64,000 nucleotides of DNA, taken from Agromyces sp. Soil535 (GTDB taxonomy: Bacteria; Actinomycetota; Actinomycetes; Actinomycetales; Microbacteriaceae). Each line of letters opens with the position of its first letter. Within the stretch, counting starts at the first letter, position 1. The stretch is from NCBI RefSeq assembly GCF_001428255.1, contig NZ_LMRW01000004.1:1546-65545 (forward strand), given 5' to 3'. The notes under the pieces are model-generated. The model was given only the letters and a program-made list of their open reading frames with translations. It did not search any database and was not told the origin of the DNA. Shown here one piece after another: positions 46,445 to 55,271 of the stretch. The translations under genes and the position numbers were made by a program.

Positions 46445-47359
46445 GTGATGGAGGTTCGAGGGCTCGGCAGGTATCCCGCAGCGCGACGGGTGATCGCGCA
46501 GGTGAGCGACACGCATCTGCTCGAGGGGGGCGCGCCGCTCGGCGGGGTCGCCGACACAGTGTCGGCACTCGAGCGCACCGCGGAGCAACTGGCGCGGCTC
46601 GGGGACCGTCTCGACGCGATCGTGGTCACCGGCGACGTCACCGATCTCGGTGAACCGGGAGCCTACCGCCTCGTTCGCGAGGCGGTCGAACCCGTCGTCA
46701 GCGCCACCGGGGCCGAGGTCGTATGGGTGATGGGAAATCACGACGAGCGGGCCGCATTCCGCGCGGAGCTCCTCGGTACGGAGCAGAGCGACGCGCCAGT
46801 GCATCACGTCGTCGGCATCGGCGGGCTTCGAGTGATCGCGCTCGACACGAGTGTCCCAGGATTCCACCACGGCGAGCTCGACGAGTCCTCGCTCGCCTGG
46901 CTCGACGCAACGCTCGCCGAGCCTGCGCCCGAAGGAACGATCATCGCGATGCACCACGCGCCCATCGCCACGCCCCTGGCCCTCATGGACGTGCTCGAAC
47001 TCCGTGGGCAGGACGAACTCGCCGACGTGGTGCGCGGGCGGGACGTGCGGCTCATCCTCGGCGGGCACTTGCACTACCCGACGAACGGGATGTTCGCCGG
47101 CATCCCGGTCTCGGTGGCGGGCGCCACCGCGTACACGATGGACCTGTCGGCCCCGCCGAGGGAACTCGTCGGCATCGACGGCGGCCGGTCGTTCACGCTG
47201 GTCCACGTGTACGACGAGGACATCGTCACCTCCGTCGTTCCGGTGGGGGCCTTCCCGGTCGTGACGAGCTTCGGCCAGCAGTTCCTGGCCGAACTCGAAG
47301 CGCTCTCGCCAGAAGAGCGGCTCGACCGATTCTCACGCAAGCGGCCGTCGGGCGCGTGA
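46445..47359 (+). CDS. metallophosphoesterase, CpdA-like
   Basis: 304-residue calcineurin-fold phosphoesterase. All metal ligands are visible: SDTHL, VVTGDVTD, VMGNHDERA, MHHAP and GGHLH. The order matches 3',5'-cyclic nucleotide phosphodiesterases of the CpdA/Rv0805 class. No signal peptide. GTG with the -10-like TAGGCT 7 nt upstream is chosen; an ATG is the next codon. Substrate not proven by sequence. Confidence 0.88.
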   Translation: MMEVRGLGRYPAARRVIAQVSDTHLLEGGAPLGGVADTVSALERTAEQLARLGDRLDAIVVTGDVTDLGEPGAYRLVREAVEPVVSATGAEVVWVMGNHDERAAFRAELLGTEQSDAPVHHVVGIGGLRVIALDTSVPGFHHGELDESSLAWLDATLAEPAPEGTIIAMHHAPIATPLALMDVLELRGQDELADVVRGRDVRLILGGHLHYPTNGMFAGIPVSVAGATAYTMDLSAPPRELVGIDGGRSFTLVHVYDEDIVTSVVPVGAFPVVTSFGQQFLAELEALSPEERLDRFSRKRPSGA

Positions 47360-47423
47360 CCCGAACCACGGCTCGCGGGCGGATGATCGGGGCGCCCGAC
47401 AACGGCTCAGGCAGGCTGGTGCC

Positions 47424-48341
47424 GTGAACCTCGACGCCGCGCTGGACGAGTACCTCGCGCACGTGCGCACGGAGCGCGGGTACTCCGCGCACACCGTGAC
47501 CGCCTACCGCGCGGACCTCGTCGAGCTCATCGCGTTCGCGAACGAGCGGGGGATCGCCGACCCGGCGGAGATCGAGCTCGGCCTGCTGCGGGACTGGCTG
47601 TGGGTCGCGACCGAGCGCGGGCTCGCGCGGGCGAGCATCGCGCGCCGCGCGGCATCCGCTCGCGGCTTCACGTCGTGGCTGCACCGGCGAGGCCACCTCG
47701 CCGCCGACCCCGGGGCCAGGCTGAAGGCGCCGCGCGCCCAGCGGACGCTCCCGAGGGTCGTGACGCAGCAGGCCCTCGCCGAGGCGCTCGCCGCGCTCGG
47801 GGATCGCGCTGCCGGCGGCGACCCCGTCGCCGTGCGCGACGCGGCGATCGCCGAACTGCTCTACGCGTCAGCGCTCCGCGTGTCCGAGCTCGTGGGCCTC
47901 GATCTGCCCGACGTCGACCGCAGGCGCCGCATGGTGCGCGTGACCGGCAAGGGTGCGAAGGAGCGCGTCGTGCCGTACGGCGCCCCGGCGGCGCGCGCGC
48001 TCGATCGCTACCTCGACATCGCCCGGCCGGCGCTCGCCGTAGTGGTCGACCCGCCCGCCTCGACCGCCGCGGTCTTCGTCGGCGTGCGCGGCGGCCGACT
48101 GGGCGTACGCAGCGTGCACCGCCAGGTCGCGGCGCTGCTCTCCTCGATCCCCGGCACCGGGCCGAGCGGCCCCCACGCGCTGCGCCACAGCGCGGCGACG
48201 CACCTGCTCGATGGGGGGGCGGACCTGCGGGCGGTGCAGGAGTTCCTCGGCCACGCGAGCCTCGGGACGACGCAGATCTACACCCACGTGTCGGCGGAGC
48301 GGCTGAAGCAGAGCTACCGGACGGCGCATCCGCGGGCCTGA
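47424..48341 (+). CDS. xerC: tyrosine recombinase XerC
   Basis: 305-residue site-specific recombinase that with XerD resolves chromosome dimers at dif. The N-terminal SAM-like domain has HTVTAYRADLVELIAF. Catalytic residues are Arg in SALRVSELVGLD, HALRHSAATHLL (His, Arg) and the tyrosine of TTQIYTHVSAER, with LGHASLG before it. CAGGCT 6 nt before the GTG is a weak leaderless -10. No integrase-type extra domain, and its place beside housekeeping genes argues against a mobile element. Confidence 0.93.
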   Translation: MNLDAALDEYLAHVRTERGYSAHTVTAYRADLVELIAFANERGIADPAEIELGLLRDWLWVATERGLARASIARRAASARGFTSWLHRRGHLAADPGARLKAPRAQRTLPRVVTQQALAEALAALGDRAAGGDPVAVRDAAIAELLYASALRVSELVGLDLPDVDRRRRMVRVTGKGAKERVVPYGAPAARALDRYLDIARPALAVVVDPPASTAAVFVGVRGGRLGVRSVHRQVAALLSSIPGTGPSGPHALRHSAATHLLDGGADLRAVQEFLGHASLGTTQIYTHVSAERLKQSYRTAHPRA

Positions 48342-48343
48342 CC

Positions 48344-48988
48344 TCACTCCAGCGGCAGCAGCACCGCCCGCGGCAGGCCCCCGAGGAACAGGAAGGGGGA
48401 CACGTACTCCCCGTCGATCCGCACGCCGAAGTGCACGCACTCCGCCGCGCAGTGCCCGCCCGATGACACCGTCCCGATCGCGTCGCCCGCCGCGACGACC
48501 ACGCCCTCGGGGATCGCCGCATCGACGGGCTCGATCGCACTCACGATCCCGCCGCCGTGGTCGATCGCGACCACGCCCCGGCCCGCGACGGAACCGGCGA
48601 AGCTCACGGTGCCGGCGGCCGGCGCGACCACGGTCGCGCCGGGCTCAGCAGCGATGTCGATCCCGCGATGCCCGGCGCTGTACGGCGTCGGCGGGGCACG
48701 GAACGGCGAGACGACCCGGATCGGCGGGGGAGTCGGCCATCGCCACTGCTCGGGATGCTCCGCGGTCGCTGAGGGCCGCACGGAGTCTACGGACGCCAGG
48801 CCGATCGCCTCTGCCGCGGCCGGCGTGATCGAGATGAACGCCGCGGCCACTGCGAAGAGCAGCGCGCACGCCGCGGCAGCGCCTGCGGCGCGACCGAGTC
48901 GTCGGGCACGGTGCCCGCCGGCGCGCTGCTCGGCGGCGACACGACGAACGGGTGCGGCAGGGGTTCGGGCGGACGTCGAGACGGTCAT
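48344..48988 (-). CDS. M23-like envelope protein with degenerate active site
   Basis: 214-residue protein with a basic N-terminus, one membrane helix or signal (AAGAAAACALLFAVAAAF) and a C-terminal LytM/M23 domain. The first zinc motif is normal (GHRGIDIA). The HxH motif is CVHFGV, so the first His is Cys, and the usual YAH sequence is replaced by AIE. The zinc site may be partial and catalytic histidines are missing. Such variants occur beside rpsB in many actinobacteria. Converges with xerC, 2 nt apart. Confidence 0.8.
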   Translation of the reverse strand: MTVSTSARTPAAPVRRVAAEQRAGGHRARRLGRAAGAAAACALLFAVAAAFISITPAAAEAIGLASVDSVRPSATAEHPEQWRWPTPPPIRVVSPFRAPPTPYSAGHRGIDIAAEPGATVVAPAAGTVSFAGSVAGRGVVAIDHGGGIVSAIEPVDAAIPEGVVVAAGDAIGTVSSGGHCAAECVHFGVRIDGEYVSPFLFLGGLPRAVLLPLE

Positions 48989-49065
48989 GCACCGATGGTC
49001 TGCCCGTCCGCAGCATCCGACGCTCGACGCTCGTGCGGCGGGGGCTGGGCCGGCCCGCCGCGCGG

Positions 49066-49094
49066 TTGGGGAGGGCGAGTGCCGATGGTAGAGT
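49066..49094 (+). promoter_or_regulatory. rpsB: rpsB promoter
   Basis: TTGGGG (49066-49071), 17 nt, TAGAGT (49089-49094). The implied start near 49100 gives a leader of about 165 nt. A GC-rich stem with a small bulge, GCTCCCGGCC and GGCCGGAGC, lies just before the ribosome site and may be involved in autogenous S2 control. Confidence 0.55.
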
Positions 49095-49264
49095 ATCGGG
49101 AGCACCTCGGCCTGCCGGGGTGACTACGCGTGCCATTCGGCCACCGACTCCACTCAGTCCCGCTCCGTGCTCGTCCAACGAACCGGAGCAGGCGGAGCCG
49201 TGCCGGGCACCAGGGCTCCCGGCCGCCGGCCGGAGCGACAACTGAGAACAAAGGAGTACGGCTC

Positions 49265-50197
49265 ATGGCCGTCGTCACCATCCGCCAGCTGCTCGACAGC
49301 GGCGTGCACTTCGGGCACCAGACCCGCCGTTGGAACCCGAAGATGAAGCGGTTCATCTTCACCGAGCGTTCCGGCATCTACATCATCGACCTGCAGCAGT
49401 CGCTCGCCTACATCGACAAGGCGTACGACTTCGTCAAGGAGACGGTCGCCCACGGCGGCACCATCCTCTTCGTCGGTACGAAGAAGCAGGCCCAGGAGTC
49501 CATCGCCGAGCAGGCGACCCGCGTCGGCCAGCCCTACGTCAACCAGCGTTGGCTCGGCGGCCTCCTCACCAACTTCTCCACGGTCTCCAAGCGCCTCGCG
49601 CGCATGAAGGAGCTCGAGGAGCTCGACTTCGAAGGCACCACCAGCGGCTTCACCAAGAAGGAGCTGCTCATCAAGAAGCGCGAGCTCGACAAGCTGCACA
49701 AGTCGCTCGGCGGCATCCGCAACCTGTCGAAGACGCCGTCGGCGCTCTGGGTGGTCGACACCAAGAAGGAGCACCTCGCGATCGACGAGGCCAAGAAGCT
49801 CGGCATCCCCGTCATCGGCATCCTCGACACGAACTGCGACCCCGATGAGGTGCAGTACCCGATCCCGGGCAACGACGACGCGATCCGCTCGGTGAGCCTG
49901 CTCACCCGTATCATCGCGGATGCCGCTGCCGAGGGTCTCATCGAACGCCACCAGAAGCCCGAGGCCGAGGGCAACGTCTCGGCCGTCGAGCCGCTCGCCG
50001 AGTGGGAGCAGGAGCTCCTCCAGGCCGGCAGCGCGACGACCCCCGAGCAGGCGTCGGCCGAGACCGCCGATGTCGCCGAGACCGTCGCCGAGGCGGAGGC
50101 CGAGGCGGCCGAGGTCGTCGACGAGGCCGCCACGGAGATCGCCGCGACCGAGTCCGAGGCGGACGCCGAGGGCGCTGCCGCAGCCGAGTCCAAGTAA
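49265..50197 (+). CDS. rpsB: 30S ribosomal protein S2
   Basis: 310-residue S2. [30 protein letters not shown] and [14 protein letters not shown] are conserved. The last 60 or so residues are an Ala/Glu-rich acidic tail typical of actinobacteria. AAAGGAGT precedes the ATG. tsf follows after 28 nt. Confidence 0.96.
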   Translation: MAVVTIRQLLDSGVHFGHQTRRWNPKMKRFIFTERSGIYIIDLQQSLAYIDKAYDFVKETVAHGGTILFVGTKKQAQESIAEQATRVGQPYVNQRWLGGLLTNFSTVSKRLARMKELEELDFEGTTSGFTKKELLIKKRELDKLHKSLGGIRNLSKTPSALWVVDTKKEHLAIDEAKKLGIPVIGILDTNCDPDEVQYPIPGNDDAIRSVSLLTRIIADAAAEGLIERHQKPEAEGNVSAVEPLAEWEQELLQAGSATTPEQASAETADVAETVAEAEAEAAEVVDEAATEIAATESEADAEGAAAAESK

Positions 50198-50225
50198 GAC
50201 CACGAGTCCAGGAGACTTCCCGAAT

Positions 50226-51077
50226 ATGGCCAACTTCACTCTCGAAGACGTCAAGACCCTGCGTGAGCGCCTCGGCACCGGCATGGTCGACACCAAGAAC
50301 GCTTTGGTCGAGGCCGACGGTGACCTCGAGAAGGCCGTCGAGCTCCTCCGCCTGAAGGGTGCGAAGGGCAACGCCAAGCGCGCCGACCGTTCGACCGCCG
50401 AGGGCCTCGTCGCCGCCGTCGACAACGGCGACGGCACAGCCACGCTCATCGAACTCGCCTGCGAGACCGACTTCGTCGCCAAGGGCGACAAGTTCGTCGG
50501 CCTCGCCGACCGCGTGCTCGCGGCCGTCGCCGCGGCCCGCGCCGAGACCGTCGAGGCCGCCCTGGCCGCCCCGGCCGAGGGCCCTTCGACGGGCTCAGGA
50601 CAGGCAACCGTCGCCGACGTGATCAGCGAGGAGGCGGCGATCCTCGGCGAGAAGGTCGAGCTCCGTCGCGTCCGCCTCGTCAAGGGCGAGCACTTCTCCG
50701 TCTACCTGCACAAGACGTCGAAGGACCTGCCGCCGCAGGTGGGCGTCGTGCTCGGCTACGCCGGCGACGACGCGGAGACCGCGCGTTCGGTGGCGCAGCA
50801 CATCTCGTTCGCGAACCCCGAGTACCTCACCCGTGAGGACGTCCCGGCGGACGCAGTCGAGAAGGAGCGTGCGATCGTCGAGCAGATCTCCCGCGACGAG
50901 GGCAAGCCCGAGGCCGCCCTGCCGAAGATCATCGAGGGTCGCCTCGGCGCGTACTTCAAGCAGGTGGCGCTGCTCGAGCAGGACTACGCGAAGGACAACA
51001 AGCTGTCCGTCGGCAAGGTCCTCGGCGACGCGGGCCTCACCGTGAGCGACTTCGCTCGCTTCAAGGTCGGCGCCTAA
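50226..51077 (+). CDS. tsf: elongation factor Ts
   Basis: 283-residue EF-Ts, the EF-Tu nucleotide exchange factor. The N-terminal UBA-like domain MANFTLEDVKTLRERLGTGM and the TDFVAKGDKFVGLA motif contacting EF-Tu are intact. Between core domains it has an extra GPSTGSGQ stretch, encoded by a REP-like DNA sequence, that stays in frame. A strong terminator ends the rpsB-tsf unit 10 nt downstream. Confidence 0.95.
   Translation: MANFTLEDVKTLRERLGTGMVDTKNALVEADGDLEKAVELLRLKGAKGNAKRADRSTAEGLVAAVDNGDGTATLIELACETDFVAKGDKFVGLADRVLAAVAAARAETVEAALAAPAEGPSTGSGQATVADVISEEAAILGEKVELRRVRLVKGEHFSVYLHKTSKDLPPQVGVVLGYAGDDAETARSVAQHISFANPEYLTREDVPADAVEKERAIVEQISRDEGKPEAALPKIIEGRLGAYFKQVALLEQDYAKDNKLSVGKVLGDAGLTVSDFARFKVGA
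50579..50605 (+). repeat. REP-like sequence within tsf
   Basis: Core CCCTTCGACGGGCTCAGGA, with CAGG after it, matches a family of dispersed repeats (CCCTTCGACaGGCTCAGGG) known in many high-GC genomes, whose in-frame reading gives PSTGSG or, on the other strand, PEPVEG. Here the reading is GPSTGSGQA, in frame. I saw no second copy in the window. Confidence 0.55.
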
Positions 51078-51087
51078 GTGCCACAGG

Positions 51088-51122
51088 GGAGTCCGGATCG
51101 CGTGAGCGATCCGGACTCCTTT
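51088..51122 (+). terminator. rho-independent terminator after tsf
   Basis: Arms GGAGTCCGGATCGC (51088-51101) and GCGATCCGGACTCC (51106-51119) pair perfectly over 14 bp around GTGA, followed by TTT. Flanking CACAG and CTGTG could extend the stem. It separates rpsB-tsf from pyrH. Confidence 0.9.
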
Positions 51123-51247
51123 GCTGTGCCAGGGATGGCATCCGGACTGCCGCACGGCCTCGTGCGGCTCGACGCCCGCGAACCGGCGCTGCGCCGGAGT
51201 CCGCGAACCAGTAGTTTTGACACCCAGAGGGGAAGGACCGGTCGAGG

Positions 51248-51979
51248 ATGACGCAACACAGGCGCAGGGTCATGCTGAAGTTGTCGGGCGAGGCGTTCGG
51301 CGGTGGGGCCCTCGGGGTCAACCCCGACGTCGTGAGCGCACTCGCGAGGGAGATCGCGGATGCCGCACGCGACGTCGAGGTGGCGATCGTGGTCGGCGGC
51401 GGCAACTTCTTCCGCGGCGCCGAGCTCTCGCAGCGCGGCATGGACCGCGGACGCGCCGACTACATGGGCATGCTGGGCACGGTCATGAACTCGCTCGCCC
51501 TGCAGGACTTCCTCGAGCAGGCCGGGGCGGAGACGCGCGTGCAGTCCGCGATCTCGATGACCCAGGTCGCGGAACCGTACATCCCGCGGCGCGCCGAGCG
51601 GCACCTCGAGAAGGGCCGCGTCGTGATCTTCGGTGCGGGCGCCGGCCTGCCGTACTTCTCCACCGACACCGTCGCCGCTCAGCGGGCGCTCGAGATCGAC
51701 GCGGATGTCGTGCTGGTCGCGAAGAACGGCGTCGACGGCGTGTACTCCGACGACCCCCGCACCAACCCCGACGCGCACAAGATCGACCGCATCAGCTACC
51801 AGGAGGCGCTGCAGCGCGGCCTCAAGGTCGTGGACTCCACGGCGTTCAGCCTCTGCATGGACAACGGCATGCCGATGCAGGTGTTCGGCATGGAGCCGGC
51901 CGGCAACGTCACGGCGGCCATCCTCGGCGCGGAACTCGGGACGATCGTGAGCAACGGCGTGCCGGCGTCCACTCGATAG
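51248..51979 (+). CDS. pyrH: UMP kinase
   Basis: 243-residue UMP kinase of the amino-acid-kinase fold. [45 protein letters not shown] and [18 protein letters not shown] are conserved. It makes UDP for nucleotide and cell wall synthesis. TAGTTT (51212-51217) may be its -10. frr follows after 31 nt. Confidence 0.96.
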   Translation: MTQHRRRVMLKLSGEAFGGGALGVNPDVVSALAREIADAARDVEVAIVVGGGNFFRGAELSQRGMDRGRADYMGMLGTVMNSLALQDFLEQAGAETRVQSAISMTQVAEPYIPRRAERHLEKGRVVIFGAGAGLPYFSTDTVAAQRALEIDADVVLVAKNGVDGVYSDDPRTNPDAHKIDRISYQEALQRGLKVVDSTAFSLCMDNGMPMQVFGMEPAGNVTAAILGAELGTIVSNGVPASTR

Positions 51980-52010
51980 ACTGTCCGAGTAGCGAACAGA
52001 AGGAGCCCCC

Positions 52011-52565
52011 GTGATCGCGGATGTACTTTCCGATGCCACCGCACGCATGCACAAGGCGGTCGAAGTCGCGAAGGACGACTTCGCGTCCGTGCGCACGGGG
52101 CGGGCGAACCCCCAGCTCTTCCAGAAGATCATGGTGAGCTACTACGGCACGCCGACGCCGCTCTCGCAGCTCGCGTCGCTCCAGAACCCCGAGGCCCGCA
52201 CGCTCGTCGTCACCCCCTACGACAAGAGCGCGCTGAAGGAGATCGAGCATGCCATCCGTGACACGCCGAACCTCGGCGCGAACCCCTCGAACGACGGCAA
52301 CATCATCCGGGTCACCCTTCCCGAGCTCACCGAGGAGCGACGCAAGGAGTACGTGAAGATCGTGCGCTCGAAGGCGGAGGACGCGCGCGTGTCGGTGCGC
52401 AACATCCGTCGCAAGGCCAAGGACGACCTCGACGCCCTGAAGGGCGAGGTCGGTGACGACGAGGTCTCGCGCGGCGAGAAGGAGCTCGAGCACATCACGA
52501 AGTCCAACGTCGACGCGATCGACGACGCGCTGAAGCGCAAGGAAGCCGAACTCCTCGAGGTCTGA
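52011..52565 (+). CDS. frr: ribosome recycling factor
   Basis: 184-residue RRF. The signature [21 protein letters not shown] (split) near the N-terminus, [14 protein letters not shown] and [13 protein letters not shown] are conserved. GTG start has AAGGAG 5 nt upstream. Works with EF-G to split post-termination ribosomes. Confidence 0.96.
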   Translation: MIADVLSDATARMHKAVEVAKDDFASVRTGRANPQLFQKIMVSYYGTPTPLSQLASLQNPEARTLVVTPYDKSALKEIEHAIRDTPNLGANPSNDGNIIRVTLPELTEERRKEYVKIVRSKAEDARVSVRNIRRKAKDDLDALKGEVGDDEVSRGEKELEHITKSNVDAIDDALKRKEAELLEV

Positions 52566-52574
52566 GGGAAGACG

Positions 52575-53558
52575 ATGTCGGGCGTCCCAGGGGAGGATGA
52601 GTCGGACGCCGGGGGGCATGACCGGTCGTCACGCGAGGAGTTCCGCGCCCAGGTGCACGCGCGCAAGGCCGACTTGGAACGCCAGTTCGAGGCGTCGAAG
52701 GCGCAGTTCGACCAGGCGCAGGAGAAGATCCAGGCACGCACCGGACGCAACCTGATCCTCGCGATCATCATCGGACTCGCGTTCGGCGGGGCCCTCCTCC
52801 TCAGCCTCCTGGTGATCAAAGAGCTGTTCATGCTCTTCGCGGTCGTGCTCGCGGGGTTCGCGAGCTACGAGCTCACGCAGGCGCTGCGCAAGGCCGATTT
52901 CCACGTGCCGCGCATCCCCACGGTGGCCGCAGCGGTGATCGCGGTGCCGATCGCCTACTACGGCGGGCCAGGCGGGCAACTGCTCGCGGTGCTCGCCGGC
53001 ATGCTGCTCGTGATTCTCTGGCAGCTCTCGGAGCAGGCCCTGCCCAGTCGGCGCCGCTCGGGCTCGAGCCTGGTGCGCGATCTCGCCGCAGGCGCCTTCG
53101 TGCAGGCGTACGTGACGTTCCTCGCGACGTTCACCGTGGTCCTCACGGCCGCCGACGGCGGGCAGTGGTGGACGCTCGCGTTCATCATCATCGCGGTCGC
53201 AGCGGATGTCGGCGCGTACGCGTTCGGGCTCATGCTCGGGAAGCATCCGATGGCGCCGGTCATCAGCCCGAAGAAGACTTGGGAGGGCTTCGCCGGAGGA
53301 GCGGCTGCCAGCCTCGTGGCCGGGGTCCTCCTGTCGGTGTTCATGCTGGGCGGCACCTGGTGGTTCGGGCTGGCGTTCGGTGCGGCCATCTTCCTCACCG
53401 CGACCCTGGGCGACCTCGTCGAGTCGCTGGTGAAGCGCGACATCGGTATCAAGGACATGAGTTCGTGGCTGCCCGGGCACGGCGGCTTCCTCGATCGGCT
53501 CGACTCGATCCTGCCCTCGGCGGCCGTCGCGTTCGCGGCCTTCCAGATCTTCGGATGA
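52575..53558 (+). CDS. cdsA: phosphatidate cytidylyltransferase
   Basis: 327-residue CDP-diacylglycerol synthase. After a 55-residue acidic/charged cytoplasmic N-terminus there are about eight membrane helices. The C-terminal signature is complete: ISPKKTWEGFAGG, then VKRDIGIKDMSSWLPGHGG and FLDRLDS. It follows frr by 9 nt as in many bacteria, linking lipid synthesis to translation genes. Its TGA overlaps an in-frame ATG of the next protein. Confidence 0.93.
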   Translation: MSGVPGEDESDAGGHDRSSREEFRAQVHARKADLERQFEASKAQFDQAQEKIQARTGRNLILAIIIGLAFGGALLLSLLVIKELFMLFAVVLAGFASYELTQALRKADFHVPRIPTVAAAVIAVPIAYYGGPGGQLLAVLAGMLLVILWQLSEQALPSRRRSGSSLVRDLAAGAFVQAYVTFLATFTVVLTAADGGQWWTLAFIIIAVAADVGAYAFGLMLGKHPMAPVISPKKTWEGFAGGAAASLVAGVLLSVFMLGGTWWFGLAFGAAIFLTATLGDLVESLVKRDIGIKDMSSWLPGHGGFLDRLDSILPSAAVAFAAFQIFG

Positions 53559-53566
53559 GCGTCCGC

Positions 53567-53572
53567 GATAAT
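53567..53572 (+). promoter_or_regulatory. -10 hexamer for leaderless DivIVA-like gene
   Basis: GATAAT ends 6 nt before GTG (53579), which has no ribosome site. Confidence 0.45.
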
Positions 53573-53578
53573 GGAGCG

Positions 53579-54133
53579 GTGGATTCCACCTTCCCTCGCG
53601 CCCGCAAGCCTCAACTGGGATACGACACCGCCCAGGTCGAGGAGTTCCTGCAAGTGGCCCGCCGCGCCTACGACGGCAAGGCGAGGCGCGACGACCCGCC
53701 CCTCTCGTCCGAGCGGATCCGGCTGACGGCCTTCGCGATGCAGAAGGGCGGCTACTCCACGGCGCATGTCGACGCGGCGCTCGAGCGGCTCGAGGACGCC
53801 TTCGCAGCGGAGGAGCGGCAGGTCGCCGCCCGCCTCCACGGCAGCGAGGCGTGGCTCAGCGAGGCCCGCGCGACCGCGCAGGTGGTCTCCAACCGGCTCG
53901 CCCGTCCCGAGGGGCAGCGCTTCGACCGGGTCAGCCCGCTCGCGCTCGGCTACCGGGTCCGCGAGGTCGACCGGTTCGCCGACAAGCTCACACGCTACTT
54001 CCGCGACGGCTGGCCGATCTCGATCGACGACGTGCGCACCGTGGTGTTCACGACGCAGCGCGGAGGCTACCGCGAGTCCCAGGTCGACATGGTGCTCGAC
54101 GCGGTCGTCGACGTCATGCTCGCCGTTCGCTGA
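53579..54133 (+). CDS. DivIVA-like protein with internal duplication
   Basis: 184-residue protein. Two copies of a DivIVA-N-terminal-like unit are visible: GYDTAQVEEFL (residues 14-24) with MQKGGYSTAHVDAALERLED, and GYRVREVDRF (124-133) with TQRGGYRESQVDMVLDAVVD. The KGGY (56-59) and RGGY (161-164) turns align. DivIVA-type domains sense curved membranes, so polar or septal placement is inferred. The GTG with a -10 upstream is preferred to an ATG at 53555 that overlaps cdsA (ATGA); either is possible. Confidence 0.75.
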   Translation: MDSTFPRARKPQLGYDTAQVEEFLQVARRAYDGKARRDDPPLSSERIRLTAFAMQKGGYSTAHVDAALERLEDAFAAEERQVAARLHGSEAWLSEARATAQVVSNRLARPEGQRFDRVSPLALGYRVREVDRFADKLTRYFRDGWPISIDDVRTVVFTTQRGGYRESQVDMVLDAVVDVMLAVR

Positions 54134-54165
54134 GATCCGGTTCGACTCGGTCGCCGGCGCTCGGA

Positions 54166-54171
54166 TACACT
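54166..54171 (+). promoter_or_regulatory. -10 hexamer for transglycosylase-like gene
   Basis: TACACT ends 9 nt before the GTG start of the next gene, consistent with a leaderless or very short leader. Confidence 0.4.
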
Positions 54172-54180
54172 CGACGAATT

Positions 54181-54879
54181 GTGGGCAGGCATACGGGGAT
54201 TGACGAGGCGTCGGCACCAGTGCGTCCATCAGAGCACTCTGCATCGCGTCCGACGCTGAACCCACCGGTGCAGGCTGCTGGCAGGCCCGGCCGCGTCAAG
54301 CAGGCCGCGACGGTGGTCTTCGCCTTCGTGGCCTCGGTGAGCTTCCTGCTGGTCAACGTGGTCGACCCGTTCTCCGGCGCCACCGCGTCGCCGGATTTCG
54401 CCGAGCGCGGAGAGCGGTTCGGCGGGGCAGAGGTGCAGGCGTTCGACGTCGAGGGCGAGTACACGATCGACGTCTCCAAGGAGGGCTACGTCGTCGAGGA
54501 GAAGCCCGAGGTGAAGCTGGCGCCTGCCTCGACGTCGGCCAGCAGCGGCTGGGCGCCCCCCGCCGTCACCCCCGATCCGGGTTCGGCACAGGCCTACGCA
54601 GCCGGTGCGGTGGCGGCCCGCGGCTGGGCCTCGACCGAGTTCGACTGCCTCGTCGCGCTCTGGAGCAAGGAGTCCGGCTGGCGCGTGAACGCCTACAACG
54701 CGTCGAGCGGCGCGTACGGCATCCCGCAGGCACTGCCCGGGTCGAAGATGGCGACGGCCGGCGCCGACTGGGAGACGAACGCCGCGACCCAGATCGAGTG
54801 GGGCCTCGGCTACGTGCAGGGCCGTTACGGCACGCCCTGCGGGGCCTGGGCGCACTCGCAGGACGTCGGCTGGTACTGA
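54181..54879 (+). CDS. secreted transglycosylase-like protein
   Basis: 232-residue envelope protein with a 40-residue cytoplasmic N-terminus, one helix (VVFAFVASVSFLLVNVV) and an extracytoplasmic part. The last 80 residues resemble lysozyme-like (SLT / aggregation-promoting-factor) domains: FDCLVALWSKESGW carries the catalytic Glu, followed by AYGIPQALPGSKM and GYVQGRYGTPCGAWAH. Probably a peptidoglycan lytic enzyme. Cysteines in FDC and TPC may form a disulfide. Function inferred from motif only. Confidence 0.78.
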   Translation: MGRHTGIDEASAPVRPSEHSASRPTLNPPVQAAGRPGRVKQAATVVFAFVASVSFLLVNVVDPFSGATASPDFAERGERFGGAEVQAFDVEGEYTIDVSKEGYVVEEKPEVKLAPASTSASSGWAPPAVTPDPGSAQAYAAGAVAARGWASTEFDCLVALWSKESGWRVNAYNASSGAYGIPQALPGSKMATAGADWETNAATQIEWGLGYVQGRYGTPCGAWAHSQDVGWY

Positions 54880-54949
54880 GCCCTCGTGCGGCCCTCGAGC
54901 GGCCGAGCGGGGCGCACGTGCCTCCACGGTCGGATGCCGCGACGCGGCC

Positions 54950-54955
54950 TAGACT
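54950..54955 (+). promoter_or_regulatory. -10 hexamer for leaderless zinc protein gene
   Basis: TAGACT ends 7 nt before the ATG; no ribosome site is seen. Confidence 0.45.
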
Positions 54956-54962
54956 GGGATCC

Positions 54963-55271
54963 ATGGCACGCTCGAACCGATCACGCGGTCGGGCGGCCCG
55001 TGCTCGCGAGGAGCATCCAGAGCTCGACGTCGATCGGCTCACCGCCGGCTGGCGTCGGACGGAGGTGCGTGACGGTCGCGAGTGGAACGTCCAGCCCGTG
55101 ACCGAGGCGCAGGCGGTGAAGGCCTATCTGTGCCCCGGCTGCGGCCTCGAGGTGGCGCCCGGAGTGGCGCATCTCGTCACCTGGCGCGCCGACGGCGTGC
55201 TCGGCGACGCCGCAGACCTCGCGGCTCGGCGGCATTGGCACACCCATTGTTGGAGGATCGGCGCCAGGTGA
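54963..55271 (+). CDS. small putative zinc-binding protein
   Basis: 102-residue basic protein. CPGCGLEV and HWHTHCW supply candidate zinc ligands (Cys, Cys, His, Cys). No catalytic domain recognised. Homologues in actinobacteria are often called ATP/GTP-binding protein, but no nucleotide-binding motif is visible here. It overlaps the following hydrolase start by GTGA, so they are co-translated. Confidence 0.72.
   Translation: MARSNRSRGRAARAREEHPELDVDRLTAGWRRTEVRDGREWNVQPVTEAQAVKAYLCPGCGLEVAPGVAHLVTWRADGVLGDAADLAARRHWHTHCWRIGAR

Noticed and set aside
47424-48341. an integrase marking a mobile element
   Set aside because: It is XerC by motif and lies in a housekeeping context without attachment repeats or cargo.
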